Shown in pieces: positions 18,005 through 26,489 of a DNA stretch of 64,000 nucleotides. The first letter of the stretch is position 1; the number at the start of each line of letters is the position of its first letter. Source of the stretch: an uncultured Bacteroidales bacterium (GTDB lineage: Bacteria; Bacteroidota; Bacteroidia; Bacteroidales; UBA932). The notes under the pieces are model-generated. The model saw only the letters and a program-made list of their open reading frames with translations, searched no databases and had not been told where the DNA came from. Location: assembly GCA_947179325.1 (NCBI GenBank), contig CAMXAU010000009.1:1-64000 (forward strand), given 5' to 3'. A program made the translations under genes and the position numbers.

Positions 18005-21000
18005 ATGATCAGAAAAACGATTCTATGCATTGTCATGCGCTATGCGCTTGCATTGCTGTGCTGTCTGGCCGCGTCCGGGACATTTGAAGCCCTGGCACAG
18101 TCAGGAACGAAGACAGTGGAAGGTAGGGTTGTTGATGAAAGCGGTCTGCCTCTTGGCGGAGTATCAGTTCTTGTCTCGGGAACTTTCAATGGTACATCCA
18201 CGGATGCAGACGGATTCTACCTTGTAAAAGGTGTCAAGAACTCTGATAATCTTGAATTCAGCTGCCTCGGATACAAGACAGTTGTCGAATCTGTAGGGCA
18301 GAGACGTGAGATTCCTGTTGTACTTGCGGAGGATACAAGCTATCTTGATGAAGTCGTCGTTGTCGGCTACGGAACGACAACAAGGCGGCACATTATCTCC
18401 TCTGTCTCGACCGTGAGCAGGGAGGCCCTCGCCGACAGGCCTGTCGCCAATATACAGCAGGCTCTGCAGGGAACAGCGGCGAACCTTATCATACAGACGA
18501 GGAACTATGACCCGACCGGAGGCGACCAGATGAACCTTTCGATCCGTGGTGTGAACACAATGGGAAACAACTCTCCTCTTGTGGTCATAGACGGTGTCCC
18601 CCAGGCCGAGGCCTCCAGGATGAATGACATCAACCCGAATGACATCGAGTCGGTCAATGTGCTTAAAGATGCAGGCTCGGCTGCAATCTATGGCGCAAGG
18701 TCATCGAACGGTGTCATCCTTATAACCACACGCTCCGGGCGCAAGGAGGTTTCACCGAGCATATCTTTCAGTGCGCAGGCGGGAGCGCAGGACCCTCATG
18801 TCCTGTGGAATCCGGTGCCGTCATATATGAACTCCATCCTAAGGAACGAGGCGCTTGCTAATTCAGGCAGGACACCTATATTCACCGCTGACGAGATCCG
18901 GGACATGTACATCAACGGAGACTGCGAGCCTTTTGTGCGGCAGGCCATGAAGACTGCGCTCCAGCAGAACTACAATGTAAGTGTTTCCGGAGGTACAAAG
19001 CATACTACATATATGGTGTCTGCCGGATATTTTGACCAGGAGTCGAACTACATCGGTCCGGACTACGGGAAGCAGAGGTATAACGTCCGCTCCAACATCA
19101 CGACAGAGTGGGGACGCTTCAAGGTCGGGGCGAATGTGAACTATACAAGGTCGGAGATAAAGTCACCGACTACCTCCGGCTTCCTGTTTGCAGACCTGGC
19201 GAGGTTCCCGACATACCATTTCTACCGTACGATGGATGACAATGGCGTCTTCTATGCAAACAACTATAAATACGGCGGGTGCGGAGCCGTCCTTGCCGGA
19301 CTTGTAGGAGGCGGCTACAATAAATATGACAATGAGTATGTCAGCGGCACATTCACTGCTGATTTCGAAATCATAAAGGGCCTGAAGCTCCGTGGCGTGC
19401 TGAGTGCAGAGTCGCGCAATGAGCACCGATTCTCAGACCATATGACATATCTTGTCGCCACGGACAATGGATCGGCATGGGCGGATCCTTCCTCAGCGGC
19501 AATTGCCGGAAGCACTACCGAGCCGGCTGATGACTGGGTCGGGAAGGATACATACCTTAACGGGCAGGTATTGCTGGATTTCAACCGCACATTCGCCATG
19601 AAGCATAATGTTACAGCCCTTGCAGGATGGTCGCAGGAATCCAGGAAACACTATTCTGTAAGTGCTTCCAAGAAATATCTCAATGACCTCAACCAGCCTT
19701 CTGACGGGACTGTCACGGTTGACAGCGGCACCTCGCTTTCTTCTCAGGACAATACAAGGTCTGCCCTCATGTCCTATTTCGGGAGGCTCGGATATTCATA
19801 CGATGAGAGATATTATCTTGAGCTGACGGCACGTTATGACATGTCCTCAAAATTCTTGAAAATCAGGAATGGGGGATTTTTCCCTGCCGTGTCTGCCGGT
19901 TGGAGGATATCCCAGGAGAAATTCATGTCGGACTACAGGTACAAGGTCGGTGACCTTAAGCTCAGGGCCTCGTATGGACTGAACGGAAACCAGCAGGATG
20001 TCGGTCTCTATGGCTTCCTTACCACATACGGCATATGGCTTGACGCCTATGGCTTCAACGGGGACTCTGTTCCAGGCCTTATGTTTACAATGGGAAATGA
20101 GGCCTTGACATGGGAGAAGTCAAAGACTTTCAATGTCGGTGTTGACGCGTCTTTCTTCAAGAATTCGCTTTCAGTGAATTTTGACTATTTCTACAAGAGG
20201 ACTTCAGATATCCTGCTTCCTGCAATCGTGACCGGTGTATTCGGCGCAAGCATCGCCAAGGAGAACAGGGGAGTGCTGGACAACCAGGGCTGGGAGCTGA
20301 CCTTGAACTATAACCTGGTGCGCGGAGCGTGGAACCATAATTTCTCGTTCAATCTTGCAGACTCCATGAACAAGGTGGTGAAATATGGCACTCCTGCAAT
20401 CAGTTCGAATGACGGTGTGACTGTCATCATACAGGAGGGCCTTCCGCTGAACTCGTATTACGGATATAAGGTCGCCGGATATTTCACAGGGTATGAGGAG
20501 ATCCAGGAGGCTGCTATCCCGTCTACAATAGACCGCTCGCAGCTCCGTCCCGGGGATGTCCGCTATGTCGATATAAATGAGGACGGTGTCATAGACATCA
20601 ATGACAGGACATATCTCGGGTACGGCTTCCCCCGCTATACTTATGGCTTCAGCTATAGCTTCAACTGGAAAGGCCTTGACTTCAGCATCATGCTCCAGGG
20701 TGTGATGAAGAGGACAAATGCAATCAGGGGAGAGCTTGTGGAGCCTTTCCATGCAGACTACGGATTGACGATGTACGAGCATCAGCTTGACTACTGGACA
20801 GCAGACAACACTGATGCCATGTGGCCGAGGCTTTCTGTCAACGGAAGTGTAAGCTCGTCGAACAACTGGGGGCAGCCCGGTTCTGAGATCAACATGATAA
20901 ACGGTGCGTATCTCAGGGTGAAGAACATCCAGATAGGCTATACATTGCCGGGCAAATGGACACAGAAGTTCGCCTGCAAGAGCCTGAGGATATATGTCGA

Positions 21001-21151
21001 TGCCCAGAATCCTCTGACCTTTACAAAATATGGCTTTGTTGACCCGGAGACAACTGAATTCGGCAGCAACATGAGCCGTGGCGGAGCGAACTCAGTCAGG
21101 AACTATCCGACCCTCAGGTACTGGGGAGGAGGAATCAATCTTACTTTCTAA
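18005..21151 (+). CDS. SusC/RagA-family TonB-dependent outer-membrane transporter (PUL 1)
   Basis: 1048 residues. Signal peptide to about residue 32 (ALAQ), then a carboxypeptidase-regulatory-like domain (VEGRVVDESGLPLGGVSV), a TonB-box-like DEVVVVGYGTT at about 115-125, plug domain with LVVIDGVPQ and NPNDIESVNVLKDAGSAAIYG, and a 22-strand barrel ending in GGGINLTF (terminal Phe). It takes up oligosaccharides from the SusD lid using TonB energy. First gene of the PUL operon and only 12 bp before susD. No N-terminal STN or anti-sigma-interacting domain is present, consistent with control by a hybrid sensor rather than an ECF sigma/anti-sigma pair. Confidence 0.97.
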   Translation: MIRKTILCIVMRYALALLCCLAASGTFEALAQSGTKTVEGRVVDESGLPLGGVSVLVSGTFNGTSTDADGFYLVKGVKNSDNLEFSCLGYKTVVESVGQRREIPVVLAEDTSYLDEVVVVGYGTTTRRHIISSVSTVSREALADRPVANIQQALQGTAANLIIQTRNYDPTGGDQMNLSIRGVNTMGNNSPLVVIDGVPQAEASRMNDINPNDIESVNVLKDAGSAAIYGARSSNGVILITTRSGRKEVSPSISFSAQAGAQDPHVLWNPVPSYMNSILRNEALANSGRTPIFTADEIRDMYINGDCEPFVRQAMKTALQQNYNVSVSGGTKHTTYMVSAGYFDQESNYIGPDYGKQRYNVRSNITTEWGRFKVGANVNYTRSEIKSPTTSGFLFADLARFPTYHFYRTMDDNGVFYANNYKYGGCGAVLAGLVGGGYNKYDNEYVSGTFTADFEIIKGLKLRGVLSAESRNEHRFSDHMTYLVATDNGSAWADPSSAAIAGSTTEPADDWVGKDTYLNGQVLLDFNRTFAMKHNVTALAGWSQESRKHYSVSASKKYLNDLNQPSDGTVTVDSGTSLSSQDNTRSALMSYFGRLGYSYDERYYLELTARYDMSSKFLKIRNGGFFPAVSAGWRISQEKFMSDYRYKVGDLKLRASYGLNGNQQDVGLYGFLTTYGIWLDAYGFNGDSVPGLMFTMGNEALTWEKSKTFNVGVDASFFKNSLSVNFDYFYKRTSDILLPAIVTGVFGASIAKENRGVLDNQGWELTLNYNLVRGAWNHNFSFNLADSMNKVVKYGTPAISSNDGVTVIIQEGLPLNSYYGYKVAGYFTGYEEIQEAAIPSTIDRSQLRPGDVRYVDINEDGVIDINDRTYLGYGFPRYTYGFSYSFNWKGLDFSIMLQGVMKRTNAIRGELVEPFHADYGLTMYEHQLDYWTADNTDAMWPRLSVNGSVSSSNNWGQPGSEINMINGAYLRVKNIQIGYTLPGKWTQKFACKSLRIYVDAQNPLTFTKYGFVDPETTEFGSNMSRGGANSVRNYPTLRYWGGGINLTF

Positions 21152-21162
21152 AGGATAAGTCT

Positions 21163-22818
21163 ATGAAGAAGAATATTATATTTCTATCATTTCTGATAGG
21201 CCTTGCAGGCTGTGTCGGGCTGGAGCAGTATCCGACCAATTCATATACGGATGCCACATTCTGGAACTATGAGGAGAACTGCATGGCTGCTCTCTATCTC
21301 GGATATAACCAGTACTGGAATGCGGACATGTATTTCGGCAACAACATCCTTTCCGATGATGTCTATGGCAGCAGGCACACCCAGAATTCCACAGATGTGG
21401 CGACCGGGCTTGCCACGACAAACGGAGATCGTTTCTCGTCAGAATGGAACCAGTGTTACCAGGAACTGAGGACCATCCATACGGCACTTGACAACAAGGA
21501 CAGGATGAATCTTCCGGAAGATGTCAAGTCACGTCTTGTCGCTGAACTGAGGCTGATGAGGGCGTTTACATATATCAGGCTTACCTCATGGTTCGGTGAC
21601 GTGCCTTTCCTCACGACAAATCCGACTTTGCCGGAATCCAAGGTCATAGGAAGGACGAATGCAGACCAGATCAAGCAGTTCATCCATTCTGAACTGGAGG
21701 AAGTCTCGCATATCCTGCCCAGGAACACAGAGCTTACGGCTGCCGAGAACGGGCGTTTCACATGCGGGACAGCTGTTGCGCTGAATGCAAGGGCATATCT
21801 GCTGGACAATGATTTCGAGAACTGTGCAAAGGAATGTGCCAAGCTGATTGAGGGCACCGGATATGGTACATATGCCCTGGCTTCAAGCTATGCGGACCTG
21901 TTCGTCTCAGGACATTACGGACCGGAGTCCATTATGAACATTGAATTTGCATACGAAGGAGGGGTAGACAACATCAAGAGGAGCTGGGCTACGGGCACAA
22001 GGATTCCGCAGTCCATCGGCTCTGGTGCAATCGTCGCGTTTTCACCTACGCAGGAGCTTGTGGACTGCTTCCGCAAGACAGACGGAACTGTTGCGGATGA
22101 TACGGACTATGAGAACCGTGACCTCAGATTCTATGCTACAATTGCCTATAACGGATGCCAGATACAGATTCCTGAGGCAAAGAACTGCCTTATAATAGGT
22201 ACAGACGGAGTCGGGAAAGGTACTTACACCTGCTGGACCAGCCCTGTTGATGAGGCGGCTGCGCAGGTGAGGGACAGGGCCTTGACCGATTCCTATAACG
22301 GCTCTCAGGACAGGACGCTTACAGGATATTACAACATAAAGAATTACGCCCCGTCTACAATCGGTGCCGGAGGCGGTTCGTACAAGCCGCTCATGGAGAT
22401 CCGATATGCCGATGTGCTGCTGATGTATGCCGAGTCGATGTTTGAGACAGGCAATATGACAGAGGGCATATGGGACATGACAATCAGGCCTATCCGCAGC
22501 AGGGCAGGCTTCAATGCCGGATGGTGCGCTTATCCGGGGGAGGATGGCCTCAGGCAGGCCATACGTGACGAGAGACGCTGTGAACTTGCCCTTGAAGGAC
22601 GCCGCTGCTTTGACCTGCGCCGCTGGGCTGTCCTTGACACTCCTGCCATAAAGGCGACAGGTGCCCCGTACCTTGTCTCGCAGGCAACAGGCGCGCCTTT
22701 CCTTGACGACGGCTCAAATATAAAGTGCCCGACGTCATATAATATAAAATACTGGTTCCCTATACCTCAGGGAGAAAGGGACAAGAACAGTAACCTTACG
22801 CAGAATCCCGGCTGGTAG
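21163..22818 (+). CDS. SusD/RagB-family glycan-binding lipoprotein (PUL 1)
   Basis: 551 residues. Lipobox IGLAGC with Cys at about 17, then the SusD N-terminal motif LEQYPTNSYTDATFWN, a TPR-like helical core (RLMRAFTYIRLTSWFGDVPFLT), and the C-terminal SusD/RagB part with YADVLLMYAESM, RRCELALEGRRCFDLRRW and PIPQGERDKNSNLTQNPGW. It acts as the surface lid of the SusC barrel and selects the glycan. Length is typical. Confidence 0.97.
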   Translation: MKKNIIFLSFLIGLAGCVGLEQYPTNSYTDATFWNYEENCMAALYLGYNQYWNADMYFGNNILSDDVYGSRHTQNSTDVATGLATTNGDRFSSEWNQCYQELRTIHTALDNKDRMNLPEDVKSRLVAELRLMRAFTYIRLTSWFGDVPFLTTNPTLPESKVIGRTNADQIKQFIHSELEEVSHILPRNTELTAAENGRFTCGTAVALNARAYLLDNDFENCAKECAKLIEGTGYGTYALASSYADLFVSGHYGPESIMNIEFAYEGGVDNIKRSWATGTRIPQSIGSGAIVAFSPTQELVDCFRKTDGTVADDTDYENRDLRFYATIAYNGCQIQIPEAKNCLIIGTDGVGKGTYTCWTSPVDEAAAQVRDRALTDSYNGSQDRTLTGYYNIKNYAPSTIGAGGGSYKPLMEIRYADVLLMYAESMFETGNMTEGIWDMTIRPIRSRAGFNAGWCAYPGEDGLRQAIRDERRCELALEGRRCFDLRRWAVLDTPAIKATGAPYLVSQATGAPFLDDGSNIKCPTSYNIKYWFPIPQGERDKNSNLTQNPGW

Positions 22819-22839
22819 ATATTTAAAATCATTTAGAAC

Positions 22840-24003
22840 ATGAGAATCATATCAAGAAATATAATGTTTATGGCTGTCGCAGCTGCTCCGCTTGCCGCGG
22901 GATGCATGCCTGAGGGCCGTGAGATAAACTATGATGTACAGCCAGGCAACGAACTGTACATGCCGGCAGACAATGCCGTAGCAGACCTCTCAAGGGGTGC
23001 AGATATCGAGTTCCAGTGGGCACCGTCTGTGGCCTATGACAATGGATATGTGTCGTATGAACTTCTGTTTGACAGGGCTGACGGTGACTTCTCTTCACCT
23101 GTCGCATGCATGGCCGGACAGCTGAATGGCTCTAAGCCATATCTGGGCGTGAGCGCAAAAAGCCTCAATGCTGTTGCAAGGCAGGCCGGGATCGGTGCAA
23201 ATGAGACAGGCACCCTGAAATGGAGCGTGAGGGCTTCGAAGGGTCTTTTCGGGAGCGTCTATTCTGAATCGAGGCTGCTCAATGTGACTACGATGAATTC
23301 CATGTCCCCTCTTCCTGTCTCAGTGGTGCTTAAGGGGGCAGCAGTGGAAGAGCCGGAGACTGGCATCAGCATGGTTGTCTCCGCCGGGATAGACAAGGTG
23401 GCCGCTACAGAAGGCACATTCGAATGCTTTACGAAGATAAGGGGAGGCCTGGACTTTACCGTCTCTGATGACCTCGGAAGATATTATCTTCTTAATGAAA
23501 ACGGTACCCTGGAATATTCGGACAGACCGTTAAGCTGCAGGATGCCGTCTGAGGGAATCTATTGGCTGAAGATTGATTTCGGTGTGATGACATGGTCGTA
23601 CAATACCGTTTCAAGGATTGAGTACTATGCTGCGTCATGGGTTGACAGCAAGATGACTACGGTCAACCGGGCCATGGACTATGCCGGAAAGGGCGTATGG
23701 CAGCTTCTGGACTACGAGAATACCATTTCCAAGAATTCGGCCAACGACACAAGGCACCGTTTCAACGCTACACTTGGTGACGGGAGCAAACTGTATCTCG
23801 GGACACAGGCCGGGCTGGGGACTTCCTACACGACCGACTACCTGAAAGTGAACTTCTATACAAAAGAGACCATAGGAAGTGCGGACTGGGACAAGACCTA
23901 TAATTTCCTTGACGCAGACTGCGGACGGAAGATGGACTGCTATCTCTATCTTAACGGGGACAACCCTGCCGGAACCTGGTGGCATGAATACAAATTCAAA
24001 TAA
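22840..24003 (+). CDS. SusE/SusF-like surface glycan-binding lipoprotein (PUL 1)
   Basis: 387 residues. Lipobox with Cys at about 22 (PLAAGC). The N-terminal SusE-type immunoglobulin-like domain has FQWAPSVAYDNGYVSYELLFD and the shared motif DGDFSSPVACM. A second beta-sandwich part at about 170-387 contains the DDLGRYYLL segment seen also in the lipoprotein at 25282-26454. The likely role is surface retention of the substrate near SusCD. It lies between susD and the GH76 gene with short gaps. It and the 25282-26454 protein are paralogues. Confidence 0.85.
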   Translation: MRIISRNIMFMAVAAAPLAAGCMPEGREINYDVQPGNELYMPADNAVADLSRGADIEFQWAPSVAYDNGYVSYELLFDRADGDFSSPVACMAGQLNGSKPYLGVSAKSLNAVARQAGIGANETGTLKWSVRASKGLFGSVYSESRLLNVTTMNSMSPLPVSVVLKGAAVEEPETGISMVVSAGIDKVAATEGTFECFTKIRGGLDFTVSDDLGRYYLLNENGTLEYSDRPLSCRMPSEGIYWLKIDFGVMTWSYNTVSRIEYYAASWVDSKMTTVNRAMDYAGKGVWQLLDYENTISKNSANDTRHRFNATLGDGSKLYLGTQAGLGTSYTTDYLKVNFYTKETIGSADWDKTYNFLDADCGRKMDCYLYLNGDNPAGTWWHEYKFK

Positions 24004-24017
24004 AATTGATGATAATT

Positions 24018-25274
24018 ATGAAACAACATAGATCAATGGGAACTCTGATTTTATTTTCTGTGCTTGCTGTCCTGCCGGTCTCTTGCGAGAAAGACTATTC
24101 GGCGATTACGAACCCGAAGGTGGAAAAGACAGCCAATGTATATTCTACCTACGATATAGACTGGACGGCTGCTGCCGATTCTGCATCAGCGGCATTTGTC
24201 GAGAGATTCTATTGCAGCTCTAACCGCAACGGGGCGGACGGGGTCTTCTCGTACAGTGAGTACAACAGCCGTGGCGGCAATGGAAACTGCTACTGGCAGC
24301 AGGCCCATGCAATGGGGGCAATGGTGGACTACTACAACAGGATAAGGTATACGGACCCTGACCAGGCTGCCCTTATAAGGACATACTTCAGACGCTGGTA
24401 CGACAAGAGGGGCAACAACTACGAGGGCAATGCCTCATGGCGCGGCTCTACAGGTTTCGGAAATGACTTTACGGATGATACATGCTGGATTATCATCGCG
24501 CTTCTCCAGATGTATGAGGCAACAGGAGAGGACACATATTTCGATGCCGCGAAGACCACATGGGATGAATGTGTGCGCCCTCGCTTTGCAATCAACAGAT
24601 ATGGATGGCTCCCATGGAAATGGACTGATACCGGGGCAAACGAGTGTACCAACGGTCCCGGTGCTATTGTGGCCGCTACACTTGCTGGCTATGCAAGGGA
24701 GGCCGGGAATTCCGCAGAATACAGCCGGTATCTTGAAGAGGCGTACAAATGCTTTGACCAGAACATAAGTGTCATGAACCAGGACGGGACTCTCAGCGGT
24801 ATTCCGCTCAGCTATACGCAGGGCACATGCATGGAGGCGGGACGCCTGATATGGAAGCTTACCGGGGAGGACGGATATCTCCGCAAGGCTGTCTCGGCTG
24901 CAAGGGGCCAGATGCTGTCAAAGTCAATGAACGAGGTCTACAACTCCGAGAATGTGATGCGTGATGAAGGTACGGATGAGAATAATTCCATTTTCCATGC
25001 GGTATTCTTCCACTGGGCAGCCAGGATGGCGACAGACAAGGATATTGATTCATTTGACCCGCGCATAAGGGAGGAACTTTCAAAATATGTCCTGCGCCAC
25101 GCTTCATATTACTGGACAAGGGGCATTGACAAGTCAGTCCTCGGCTGGGGTGATTCCTATTTCGGGGTGAAGTGCTATGAGGCAAGGACATCCGGGACAG
25201 GAGGCTCTCTCGGGGCATATACAAGTGCAGCACAGGCCCTGGAGTCAATGTGGATTATAGACAGAAATAAATAG
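24018..25274 (+). CDS. Glycoside hydrolase family 76-like lipoprotein (alpha-1,6-mannanase type)
   Basis: About 418 residues from the ATG at 24018 (upstream TTG 24006 and ATG 24009 also in frame), chosen because it gives a compact signal with lipobox LPVSC. The all-helical (alpha/alpha)6 fold of GH76 is recognisable: YWQQAHAMGAMVDYYNR, the catalytic pair in FTDDTCWIIIALL (D153, D154), YGWLPWKW, NGPGAIVAA, and YTQGTCMEAGRLI. Known GH76 enzymes cleave alpha-1,6-mannan backbones in an endo fashion. The lipid anchor suggests surface display. It sits between two SusE-like genes. The true linkage cut may differ, because the partner enzymes (GH115, GH43, sulfatase) do not look like a yeast-mannan set. 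Confidence 0.88.
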   Translation: MKQHRSMGTLILFSVLAVLPVSCEKDYSAITNPKVEKTANVYSTYDIDWTAAADSASAAFVERFYCSSNRNGADGVFSYSEYNSRGGNGNCYWQQAHAMGAMVDYYNRIRYTDPDQAALIRTYFRRWYDKRGNNYEGNASWRGSTGFGNDFTDDTCWIIIALLQMYEATGEDTYFDAAKTTWDECVRPRFAINRYGWLPWKWTDTGANECTNGPGAIVAATLAGYAREAGNSAEYSRYLEEAYKCFDQNISVMNQDGTLSGIPLSYTQGTCMEAGRLIWKLTGEDGYLRKAVSAARGQMLSKSMNEVYNSENVMRDEGTDENNSIFHAVFFHWAARMATDKDIDSFDPRIREELSKYVLRHASYYWTRGIDKSVLGWGDSYFGVKCYEARTSGTGGSLGAYTSAAQALESMWIIDRNK

Positions 25275-25281
25275 TATCGCC

Positions 25282-26454
25282 ATGAGACATATATTGAATA
25301 TATTGGCAGCGGCTGCTGTTGTCTTTATGGCAGCGTCGTGCAGTCCGGAAGACAAGGCATCCGTCAAGGAACTTGTCTCCCCTGAAAAGCTTTATCTTCC
25401 GCGGAACCAGTATCCTGTGGACATCACGACAGGACAGTCTGTCGTCTTTGAATGGCAGAATTCTGTGACTGACAATGTCTCCTACCAGGTCCTTTTCGAT
25501 ACTGAGGACGGTGACTTCTCTTCTCCGGGATATGTCGTGACGAGTGACGGGAACGGATTCTATCCATCGCTTACAGTGACATCCGCAACGATGTCTACAA
25601 TCGCAGTGCTGTGCGGAGGGCTTCCGGGCCAGACTGTCCCTGTAAAATGGACTGTCCGGACATTCCGTGGAATAGACAATGTAACAGGGGTGAAAGATGG
25701 GGGAGCACGTACAATCCTGGTTACAAGGCCTAATTCGGTGGATCCTCTGCCAGCCTCCATGTCACTCTCGGGGCCGGCTTCCGAGAGCCAGTCCTCTGTC
25801 AGGATGAATCCTTCACTTCCTGTCTCTTCTGTATTGGGCGGCCACATCGCAGACAGGGCAAAAGGGACAATGGAGTGCTTTACGGGCTTCACTTCCGGTG
25901 GCTTTACCTTGAGGGATGACCTTGGAAGATACTATCTCCTTCAGGACGGGGGGACTTTGATGTGCACCTATGCGGAAGAGACCATGAACCCAGCTCCAGC
26001 TGCCGGTGTATATTGGGTATATCTTGATTTCAATACCATGTCATGGTCAATGAAGGAGATAGAGGAGGTCCGCCTGTGGACGCATCCGTGGTTCGGCGCG
26101 GAGGATACCGCACCTCTGGCTTATGAAGGCAACGGCGTCTGGGCACTGACCGACTATGCATGGAAAGTAGGGAATGATTCCCAGAGGGATACACGCTATC
26201 ATTTCAATGTCAGATATTCTGACGGCTCTGTCGAGAGGTGGTCTTTCTGGGATGACGACTGCCGCAACAATGCAACTCCTGAAAATGATCCGAAATTCTA
26301 TAATGTGTACAGGTTCGTGAACCTCAGTGACGAATGGGCGCATTCATGGAAGAGCAAGGAAGACAGGGAAGGTGTCGGGATGCTCGCTACGTTCAGGGTA
26401 TATATGAACTGCGAGAAGTCGTCTGACTATATCCACGAACGCTCATTCAGATAA
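25282..26454 (+). CDS. SusE/SusF-like surface glycan-binding lipoprotein, second copy (PUL 1)
   Basis: 390 residues. Lipobox MAASC with Cys near 20. The N-terminal SusE-like domain begins with LVSPEKLYLPRNQYPVDI and has VLFDTEDGDFSSPGY, followed by LRDDLGRYYLLQDGGTL and a C-terminal domain with WTHPWFGAEDTAPLAYEGNGVWALTDY. The order and several segments match the 22840-24003 protein, so the two are paralogues flanking the GH76 gene. A glycan-binding role at the surface is inferred from family and context. Confidence 0.82.
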   Translation: MRHILNILAAAAVVFMAASCSPEDKASVKELVSPEKLYLPRNQYPVDITTGQSVVFEWQNSVTDNVSYQVLFDTEDGDFSSPGYVVTSDGNGFYPSLTVTSATMSTIAVLCGGLPGQTVPVKWTVRTFRGIDNVTGVKDGGARTILVTRPNSVDPLPASMSLSGPASESQSSVRMNPSLPVSSVLGGHIADRAKGTMECFTGFTSGGFTLRDDLGRYYLLQDGGTLMCTYAEETMNPAPAAGVYWVYLDFNTMSWSMKEIEEVRLWTHPWFGAEDTAPLAYEGNGVWALTDYAWKVGNDSQRDTRYHFNVRYSDGSVERWSFWDDDCRNNATPENDPKFYNVYRFVNLSDEWAHSWKSKEDREGVGMLATFRVYMNCEKSSDYIHERSFR

Positions 26455-26489
26455 CGTTGCACCATCAAAAGGTCAGATAACAGGAAAGC